64,000 nt of DNA from Verrucomicrobiota bacterium (lineage in GTDB: Bacteria > Verrucomicrobiota > Verrucomicrobiia > Opitutales > Opitutaceae): positions 1 through 64,000 of the forward strand of contig JAEZUE010000076.1 of NCBI GenBank assembly GCA_023443455.1, in the 5' to 3' direction. Each line of letters opens with the position of its first letter. Positions within the stretch are counted from its first letter, which is position 1. The position numbers and the translations under genes were made by a program. The notes below the pieces were generated by a model that saw only the letters and a list, made by a program, of their open reading frames with translations, was not told where the DNA came from and searched no databases. This document shows positions 58,651 to 64,000 of this stretch, piece by piece.

Positions 58651-59791
58651 GGGCCTCGTCGAGCGAGTCGCCCGTGGCCACCGCCACGGCCAGCCGTCGG
58701 TGCCCGCGACACTCCGGCTTGCCGAAGAGCCGTAGTTGGGACTCCGGCACTGCGAGCGCCCGCTCCAGCCCGGAAAACACCGGCACGCCGTCGCCCTCGC
58801 CCAACAGCGCCACGCTGCAGGCGGGCTTGAACAACCGGATCGGCGGCACGGGCAGCCCAAGGATCGCGCGGGCATGGAGGGCGAATTCGGACCACTGCTG
58901 GCTGCCGAGCGTGACCAGCCCGGTGTCATGGGGCCGTGGACTCACCTCGCTGAAGACCACCTCGTCGCCGCAGACGAAACACTCGACGCCGAAGATCCCC
59001 CAGCCGCCGAGCGCACCGACCACGGTCTTCGCGATCTCCTCGGCCCGCGCCAGCGCCGGCGGCGACATCGGGAACGGCTGCCAGCTCTCGCGGTAGTCGC
59101 CATCGACCTGCACGTGGCCCACCGGCGGGCAGCACTGGATGCCATTGCTCGCCGACACCGTGAGCATCGTGATCTCGTAGTCGAAGCGCACGAACCCCTC
59201 GACGATGCAGCGCCCCGCGCCGGCCCGCGCCCCCTCCTGCGCGTAACACCACGCCCGCGACAGATCCGCCTCCGACCTCACCACGCTCTGGCCATGGCCG
59301 CTCGACGACATGATCGGCTTGAGCACACACGGGAAACCCAGTGCCGTCGCGGCCTCCGCAGCCTCCGCCTCGGTGCCGACAAAACGATAGGGCGAGGTCG
59401 GCAGCTTCAGCTCCTCCGCGGCCAGGCGCCGGATGCCTTCGCGGTTCATCGTCAGCTTCGCCGCCCGCGCCGTGGGCACCACGCGTTGCCCCTGCTGCTC
59501 GAGTTCGACGAGCACATCGGTCGCGATCGCCTCGATCTCCGGCACGATCAGATCCGGTTGCTCGGCCGCGATCACGCGCCGCAGGGTCATCGCATCGAGC
59601 ATCGGGAATACGTGGCTGCGGTGCGCCACCTGCATCGCCGGGGCGTCCTGATAGCGGTCGCAGGCGACCACCTCGCAGCCGAGCCGCTGGAGTTCGATGG
59701 CAACCTCCTTGCCCAGCTCGCCCGAGCCGAGCAAGAGGACGCGCGTGGCGCCCGCCGTGAGAGGAGTGCCGAGAGTTCCGGGAGTGAACAT
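58601..59791 (-). CDS. purT: formate-dependent phosphoribosylglycinamide formyltransferase
   Basis: The 396-residue product is an ATP-grasp enzyme that makes formyl-GAR from formate, an alternative to folate-dependent PurN. Visible motifs: N-terminal 'L-L-L-G-S-G-E-L-G-K-E', 'C-D-R-Y-Q-D-A-P-A', 'I-M-S-S-S-G-H-G-Q-S-V', 'E-G-F-V-R-F-D-Y-E-I-T' and 'F-S-E-V-S-P-R-P-H-D-T-G'. The start M-F-T-P-G at 59791 is chosen; the upstream 25 codons have no similarity. Its 3' end carries the 53-bp repeat also found at 55916. It is distant from purF-purM. Confidence 0.93.
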   Translation of the reverse strand: MFTPGTLGTPLTAGATRVLLLGSGELGKEVAIELQRLGCEVVACDRYQDAPAMQVAHRSHVFPMLDAMTLRRVIAAEQPDLIVPEIEAIATDVLVELEQQGQRVVPTARAAKLTMNREGIRRLAAEELKLPTSPYRFVGTEAEAAEAATALGFPCVLKPIMSSSGHGQSVVRSEADLSRAWCYAQEGARAGAGRCIVEGFVRFDYEITMLTVSASNGIQCCPPVGHVQVDGDYRESWQPFPMSPPALARAEEIAKTVVGALGGWGIFGVECFVCGDEVVFSEVSPRPHDTGLVTLGSQQWSEFALHARAILGLPVPPIRLFKPACSVALLGEGDGVPVFSGLERALAVPESQLRLFGKPECRGHRRLAVAVATGDSLDEARARARECAAAVQIGLR

Positions 59792-59859
59792 GTTCCGCCG
59801 ATGCTCCGCACATGCGACCACGGGAGGCAAACCGGATCCGATTGGCCGGATTGGGCCAA

Positions 59860-59887
59860 TTGACATTCAGGCCTGTCGTTCTAGCCT
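59860..59887 (+). promoter_or_regulatory. candidate promoter of the toxin-antitoxin pair
   Basis: TTGACA at 59860-59865 and TAGCCT at 59882-59887, 16 bases apart, only seven bases before the ATG at 59895. If used, the transcript would be nearly leaderless. Confidence 0.4.
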
Positions 59888-59894
59888 GTTCGCG

Positions 59895-60146
59895 ATGAAG
59901 ACCGCGCACCAATCGGTTGGGGCATTCGAGGCGAAGAACCGCTTTTCCGAGCTTTTGGAGAGGGTGGGCCATGGTTCGGAGTTCACGATCACCAAGCACG
60001 ATCGCCCCATCGCGCGCCTCGTGCCCGCCGGGAAGCCGGAGGCGGAACAACGCATGGCGGCCGCCGAAGAGATCCGCCAATTGAGCCAGCGCTACAGCCT
60101 CGAGGGCATTTCCGCCCGCAAACTTGTCGACGAAGGCCGGAGATGA
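59895..60146 (+). CDS. Phd/YefM-type antitoxin
   Basis: The 83-residue product begins 'V-G-A-F-E-A-K-N-R-F-S-E-L-L-E-R-V' and has 'E-F-T-I-T-K-H-D-R-P-I-A-R-L-V', the Phd/YefM DNA-binding fold. The C-terminal helix should wrap the toxin. Its stop codon overlaps the toxin's ATG by four bases, as expected for a coupled toxin-antitoxin operon. It should also repress the promoter just upstream. Confidence 0.88.
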   Translation: MKTAHQSVGAFEAKNRFSELLERVGHGSEFTITKHDRPIARLVPAGKPEAEQRMAAAEEIRQLSQRYSLEGISARKLVDEGRR

Positions 60147-60571
60147 AGGAGTTCGTGCTCGACTGCTCGGCGACCCTGCCGTGGGCATTCGCCTCCGAAG
60201 CAACCTCCGAGACGGATGCACTACTTTCCGCGCTCGCCAAGGGCGCGAAGGCTTGGGTCCCGAGCCTCTGGCATCTTGAACTGGCCAACGTCCTCCTCGG
60301 GGCTCAACGCCGCGGGCGGATCGACAAAGCGGGCGCCGAACGATTCCTCACACTGCTCGGATTCTATGATATCGAGGTCGACGCCGAGACAACGACCTCC
60401 GCATGGACGCGCACACTAGCGCTGGCCGAGCGCTACAACCTCACGGCCTACGACGCCGCCTATCTGGAGCTGACCCTCCGCCGGGGGTTACCGCTGGCGA
60501 CACTCGATCAAGACTTGGCCCAGGCCCTGCGCTCTGCAGGAGGTCGCCCTGCATTGCAGACCCACTCGTGA
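60143..60571 (+). CDS. PIN-domain toxin (VapC-like)
   Basis: The 142-residue product has the acidic PIN residues: Asp7 in 'F-V-L-D-C-S', Glu near 46 in 'L-W-H-L-E-L-A-N', Asp near 99 in 'T-A-Y-D-A-A-Y-L-E', and Asp near 117 in 'A-T-L-D-Q-D-L'. PIN toxins are Mg-dependent ribonucleases. Overlap with the antitoxin is by four bases, ATGA. Both genes look intact. Confidence 0.9.
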   Translation: MKEFVLDCSATLPWAFASEATSETDALLSALAKGAKAWVPSLWHLELANVLLGAQRRGRIDKAGAERFLTLLGFYDIEVDAETTTSAWTRTLALAERYNLTAYDAAYLELTLRRGLPLATLDQDLAQALRSAGGRPALQTHS

Positions 60572-60605
60572 TGTGATTCGGCGCCGAAGATGACGGACAA
60601 TTCCA

Positions 60606-61004
60606 TCAGCCCCCCTGGGCCCGCCGCTCCTTCCGCTTCGCCTTGAACTCCTCGCGCGCCTCGGCGCGGAGTTCGTCATACATTTTCCGCTGCTCGGGCG
60701 TGAGTTCCACGCGAATCCGATCGCGGGCCTGCTGGTTGATATCCCGGAACCGGCGCGCCTTCTGCATGCGCCGCAACCCGGTATCAGCCTGCAAGCTTCG
60801 CAGCTCCTCCGCCTGCTGCTGCAGGATCGGCGAGATCTTTGCCTTCTGCGCATCGCTCAGGTCGAGCTGCTCGGCGATGGCCTGCAACTTTGAGGCAAAT
60901 GCGGCGCGAGCCTCCGTCGGCGGCACGGGCGCGCCCTCGGCCGCAAGAATCGGTAGCACGGAGCAAGGCAACAAGAGGGCGAGAAGGAGAGTGGTCGGTT
61001 TCAT
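60606..61004 (-). CDS. Spy/CpxP-like periplasmic protein
   Basis: The 132-residue product has a signal peptide ('L-L-P-C-S-V-L-P-I-L-A-A', cleavage near 22) followed by helices with L-T-P-E-Q and 'L-D-L-S-D-A-Q-K-A-K-I' motifs, typical of Spy/CpxP/LTXXQ proteins, which bind misfolded or metal-bound proteins in the periplasm. The C-terminal tail is strongly basic (R-K-E-R-R). The start M-K-P-T-T at 61004 begins the signal peptide. Confidence 0.75.
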   Translation of the reverse strand: MKPTTLLLALLLPCSVLPILAAEGAPVPPTEARAAFASKLQAIAEQLDLSDAQKAKISPILQQQAEELRSLQADTGLRRMQKARRFRDINQQARDRIRVELTPEQRKMYDELRAEAREEFKAKRKERRAQGG

Positions 61005-61082
61005 CGAGCGAGGTAAACGCGCGCCCGGCGCGGAGGTTTCACGGGAGTTGCGGTCGCCAACCCGGACCGCTTCAGTCCCGAC

Positions 61083-61448
61083 ATGATCCGCTTCGCCGTC
61101 ACCACGCTCATGACCGAACACACGGAGGACGACCGACTCGTCCTCCACCTCGCGAGCGACGACCACTATCTCACGCTTGAACGCCGGGCGGATTTCAAGC
61201 CGGGGCGCCTCGGCGACATCCGCTTCGAAAACGACGGGCAGACGCGCAAAGGCTACGACGTGATCCGCACCTTCCGTTTCAGCCGCACCCTCATCGCCAT
61301 CTCTCTCGATCCGGCAAAGGCCGAAAACTTCGACGGCGACCATGAGTTCGAGATCGGCTTCGACATCGCCGAGGACGACAAGGCGCCGGCGCTGCGTTTC
61401 CTCCGGCGGTTCTTCACCGATACCACGCTCCTGGTCGTCGAGGAGTGA
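61083..61448 (+). CDS. small cytoplasmic protein resembling Imm10-type immunity proteins
   Basis: The 121-residue product has no signal peptide or membrane segment. 'L-A-S-D-D-H-Y-L-T-L-E-R' and the closing 'F-E-I-G-F-D-I' with an acidic C-terminal half resemble Imm10-family immunity proteins, but the match is by memory and weak. No matching toxin gene is next to it; its neighbours are a Spy-like gene (divergent) and prmC (convergent). Otherwise hypothetical. Confidence 0.6.
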   Translation: MIRFAVTTLMTEHTEDDRLVLHLASDDHYLTLERRADFKPGRLGDIRFENDGQTRKGYDVIRTFRFSRTLIAISLDPAKAENFDGDHEFEIGFDIAEDDKAPALRFLRRFFTDTTLLVVEE

Positions 61449-61466
61449 GGATCGGCGAAGGATAAC

Positions 61467-62312
61467 CTACCGACGCAACAGCAGGAAACGCTCGCGGTCG
61501 GTCAGGTCGCGCTTCGACTCGATCGAAGAGTAGCCGAAGGGCGCGGCGAACGCCGTGAGCTCCGCGTGCTGGGCGATGCCGGTCTCGAGCGCTAGCAATC
61601 CACCGGGAGAGAGAAAAGCCGGCGCGGCGCGGATGATCGTCTCCAGATCCTCACGACCATCCCGCCCGGCGACCAGCGCGGCCCGCGGATCGTGGTCGCG
61701 CACCTCGGGCTCGGCCTCCGCGACCTCGGCTGCGGTGAGGTACGGCGGATTCGAGACGATGAGCCCGAACGGCGGCTCGCCGGCGAGCGCGGCGAACCAG
61801 TCGGAGGCGACGAAGCGCACGCGTGCGGTCAGGCCGAGCTTCACGGCGTTCTCCGCAGCGAGCGCGAGCGCGTCGGCGCTGCGGTCGACCGCCACCACCT
61901 CGGCCTCGGGCCAGAACTTCGCCAACGCCAGCGCGATCGCGCCGGTGCCCGTGCCCAGATCGAGGATGCGAGCCGGAGCGGCGGCCACCGACTGCGTGAC
62001 GAGCTCGAGCAGCAGCTCGGTCTCGGGCCGCGGGATGAGCCCGCGCCGGTCGGTCTTGAGCTTGAGGTCGAAGAAGTCGGTCTCGCCGAGGATGTGCTGC
62101 AGCGGTTCGCGTTGCCCGCGGCGCTTCACCAGCGGACGAATGGCGGCGAGCTCGGGCTCGGCAAGCGGCCGCTCGAACTGCAGGTACAAATCCATCCGCC
62201 GCAGCCCGAGCGCGTGCGCCACGAGCACCTCCGCATCGAGCCGCGCGTTCTCCACCCCCTTCGAGACGAGGAAGTCGGTGGTCTTGCGGACGATGTCGAG
62301 CAGGGTGTGCAC
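61467..62312 (-). CDS. prmC: peptide chain release factor N5-glutamine methyltransferase
   Basis: The 281-residue product methylates the GGQ glutamine of release factors. SAM-binding 'I-L-D-L-G-T-G-T-G-A-I-A-L', the catalytic N-P-P-Y in 'V-S-N-P-P-Y-L-T' and the N-terminal helical domain ('A-R-L-D-A-E-V-L-V-A-H-A-L') are present. The start is GTG at 62312 (first residues V-H-T-L-L-D). prfA lies upstream on the same strand but 525 bp away, an unusual gap for this pair, filled with repeats. Confidence 0.92.
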   Translation of the reverse strand: MHTLLDIVRKTTDFLVSKGVENARLDAEVLVAHALGLRRMDLYLQFERPLAEPELAAIRPLVKRRGQREPLQHILGETDFFDLKLKTDRRGLIPRPETELLLELVTQSVAAAPARILDLGTGTGAIALALAKFWPEAEVVAVDRSADALALAAENAVKLGLTARVRFVASDWFAALAGEPPFGLIVSNPPYLTAAEVAEAEPEVRDHDPRAALVAGRDGREDLETIIRAAPAFLSPGGLLALETGIAQHAELTAFAAPFGYSSIESKRDLTDRERFLLLRR

Positions 62313-62326
62313 GGGCGGAAAAGGAG

Positions 62327-62361
62327 GAAGTTGGAAGTTTGAAGTTGGAAGTTGGAAGTTG
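62327..62361 (+). repeat. heptanucleotide array (5 units) upstream of prmC
   Basis: GAAGTTG, GAAGTTT, GAAGTTG, GAAGTTG, GAAGTTG in direct succession, 15 bases before the prmC start codon. Faces the long array at 62736-62826. Confidence 0.8.
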
Positions 62362-62735
62362 GGTGGCGACGCGGGCGGACGCAATGGCGCAGCTGAGGCC
62401 GGACGCGGCCACGGAACCAGCAAGAGTCTCGATCGCAGGGGCCCTCCAACGGCCTTGGCGCCGCCGCCACCGGGAGCTTCCCGCGCCAAGAGCGATGGCC
62501 CTAAACAAAGCAGTTGGACACAGAGGCCACAGAGGTAAGGCAGGAGCACACAGAGAATTCGGAGAAATCCTCGATGCCGGGTGAGTAGGCCGGGCCAAAT
62601 TGCGAATACCCAAGGTCCCCTCTGTGATCTCCTTCCGTCTCTCCTCCCCCTCCGTGACCTGCCCGAACTGCCGATTCCAGGATGACCGGTAGGGCGAACC
62701 GTCCCGGTGAGCCGCACCGCCTCGCCCACCGCCAC
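62362..62735. other. prfA-prmC spacer with 'CACAGAG'-type repeats
   Basis: No gene. Contains CACAGAGGCCACAGAGG and CACACAGAG around 62519-62555 and the opposite-strand counterpart CTCTGTGATCTCC near 62619-62632, again arranged as a facing pair. The rest is ordinary GC-rich sequence. Confidence 0.45.
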
Positions 62736-62826
62736 CAACTACAAAATACAAACTACCAACTCCGAACTACCAACCCCCGATCACCAACTTCCAAATTCCT
62801 ACTTCAAACTTCCAAATTCCAACTTC
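62736..62826 (+). repeat. long heptanucleotide array (13 units) after prfA
   Basis: Thirteen consecutive degenerate 7-mers from CAACTAC through CAACTCC, GAACTAC, CAACTTC, CAAATTC, AAACTTC to CAACTTC, ending 11 bases before the prfA stop. Complementary in pattern to the GAAGTTG array at 62327-62361. Confidence 0.8.
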
Positions 62827-62837
62827 CCTGTTCCGCC

Positions 62838-63956
62838 TCACTCCTCGTCGTCGGCGCGGCGGCGCGGGGCGACAGGCTGGCCGGTGAGCGCGGCGAAGCG
62901 TTCCTCGAAGTCGACGCGGCGCAGCTCCTCGATGAGCGGGTCGATCGTGCCCTCCATGATCTGCGGCAGGCTGTGGAGCGTGAGACCGATGCGGTGGTCG
63001 GTGCAGCGGCTCTGCGGGAAATTGTACGTGCGGATGCGCTCGGAACGGTCGCCCGTACCGATCTGGCTGCGACGCTGCGCGGCGTACTTCGCGCGCTCCT
63101 TCTCCTCCTCGAGCTGGAGCAGGCGCGAGCGCAGCACGGCCAGGGCGCTGGCCTTGTTCTTGATCTGCGAACGGCCGTCGGCGCAGTACACCATCAGGCC
63201 GGTGGGCTTGTGGATGATGCGCACCGCGGAATCGGTGGTGTTGACGCCCTGCCCGCCCGGTCCGCTGGCGCGTTGCACGGTGATCTCGAGGTCCTGCGGG
63301 TCGATCTTCACGTCGACCTCCTCGGCCTCGGGCAACACGGCCACGGTCACGGTCGAAGTGTGGATACGGCCGTTGGCCTCGGTGAGCGGCACGCGCTGCA
63401 CGCGGTGCACGCCGCTCTCGAACTTGAGCTGCTTGTAGACGTCGGTGCCGGTGACCAGGAAGATCGCCTCGCGGCAGCCGCCGCGTTCGCTCGGGCTGGT
63501 GGTGAGGGGCTCGACCTTCCAGCCGCGGCCCTCGGCGTAGCGCTGGTACATGCGCACGAGCTCGCCGGCGAAGAGCGCGGCCTCCTCGCCGCCGGTGCCG
63601 GCGCGGACTTCGAAGACGGTGTTGCGCGAATCGGTCGGATCGGGGGGGATCATCGCGACGAGCACCTCGTGCTCGAGCCGGTCGCGGCGGGCGGCGAGCG
63701 CGGGCAGCTCGGTCTCGGCGAGCTCGCGCAGCTCGGGGTCGGCGGCCGGATCCTTCGCCAAGGCGGTGTTCTCGGCGAGGTCGCGCCCGAGCCGTTGCCA
63801 TTCCGCGTGCTTCCCGAGCAGTTCGGCCAGGCGCTGGTTTTCCCGGGTGACCTCGGCCGCCTGGCGCGGGTTGTTGTAGAAGCTCGGGTCGGCCATCTGG
63901 GCGTCGAGTTCTTCTTTGCGCCGGCGAAACGGGGCGATGTCGGGCAGTGCGGGCAT
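62838..63956 (-). CDS. prfA: peptide chain release factor 1
   Basis: The 372-residue product has the catalytic G-G-Q motif in 'R-A-S-G-P-G-G-Q-G-V-N-T-T-D-S-A-V-R'. The stop-codon recognition tripeptide, P-x-T of RF1, is here P-L-T ('R-V-P-L-T-E-A-N-G-R-I-H-T-S') rather than the usual P-A-T or P-V-T. The lack of an S-P-F motif and of the RF2 length pattern supports RF1. It recognises UAA and UAG. prmC, which methylates it, lies downstream. The start M-P-A-L-P-D is near the right end of the window. Confidence 0.92.
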   Translation of the reverse strand: MPALPDIAPFRRRKEELDAQMADPSFYNNPRQAAEVTRENQRLAELLGKHAEWQRLGRDLAENTALAKDPAADPELRELAETELPALAARRDRLEHEVLVAMIPPDPTDSRNTVFEVRAGTGGEEAALFAGELVRMYQRYAEGRGWKVEPLTTSPSERGGCREAIFLVTGTDVYKQLKFESGVHRVQRVPLTEANGRIHTSTVTVAVLPEAEEVDVKIDPQDLEITVQRASGPGGQGVNTTDSAVRIIHKPTGLMVYCADGRSQIKNKASALAVLRSRLLQLEEEKERAKYAAQRRSQIGTGDRSERIRTYNFPQSRCTDHRIGLTLHSLPQIMEGTIDPLIEELRRVDFEERFAALTGQPVAPRRRADDEE

Positions 63957-64000
63957 GTGGCGGGCCGGAGGGAAAATGTGCGTTGCGGAGGCGAGGGCAT

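Overview
This is a 64 kb stretch of a GC-rich bacterial chromosome that reads like a member of the Verrucomicrobiota, most likely an Opitutaceae-type genome. That placement is an inference from gene content: PEP-CTERM proteins, secreted beta-helix proteins with calcium-binding thrombospondin-3-type repeats, an 'S-x-D-L-x-x-W' module common in exported proteins of this phylum, a long PurF, a DUF2264 protein, many starts without an obvious Shine-Dalgarno sequence, and abundant short intergenic repeats. No rRNA, tRNA or CRISPR array was seen.

Layout. 1-1978 is an accessory island: the first codons of an IS4-type transposase, then three small, less GC-rich exported or membrane genes separated by near-identical 91-bp repeats that look like integron attC sites, then a patch of tandem repeats. 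1979-7594 holds an ABC-F ATPase and four secreted proteins. 7617-16731 carries three large secreted proteins on the minus strand that share one N-terminal module and similar upstream sequences. 16913-24236 holds an HDOD protein, an ORF6N protein, an HrpA helicase, a candidate structured RNA and a LysR regulator. 24306-32464 holds YggS, DUF2264, MarR, a fused double serine hydrolase, DUF3237, AroE and prepilin peptidase. 32607-38702 holds a GspF-like protein, a CDP-alcohol phosphatidyltransferase, a small YjfB-like protein, a Gly-rich secreted protein, CbiX, RsuA and an OMPLA-like phospholipase.

38758-41884 is purF-purM. 42168-50720 holds a coiled-coil membrane protein, a MASE1 hybrid histidine kinase, a GldA/GldFG/DUF4340 ABC exporter operon and a CoA-binding protein. 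50739-52560 is a graveyard of mobile DNA: an intact REP-associated tyrosine transposase with a perfect 48-bp tandem REP-like repeat, an IS110 fragment and the C-terminal remnant of a second REP transposase. 52555-64000 holds a LysM/TPR lipoprotein, KdsD, a PEP-CTERM protein, a large beta-helix protein inserted beside purT, purT itself, a Phd/PIN toxin-antitoxin pair, a Spy-like protein, an Imm10-like small protein, prmC and prfA.

How it fits together. Core metabolism (purF, purM, purT, aroE, kdsD), translation (prfA, prmC, rsuA, ABC-F) and envelope functions are interleaved with accessory material. The strongest candidates for something new are (i) the attC-like cassette array at the left end, (ii) a 2.7-kb single-gene insertion flanked by a 53-bp copy of the 3' end of purT, and (iii) a family of seven-base tandem repeats placed at gene boundaries, often as facing inverted arrays. 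A dispersed palindromic repeat of about 140 bp occurs three times as well.
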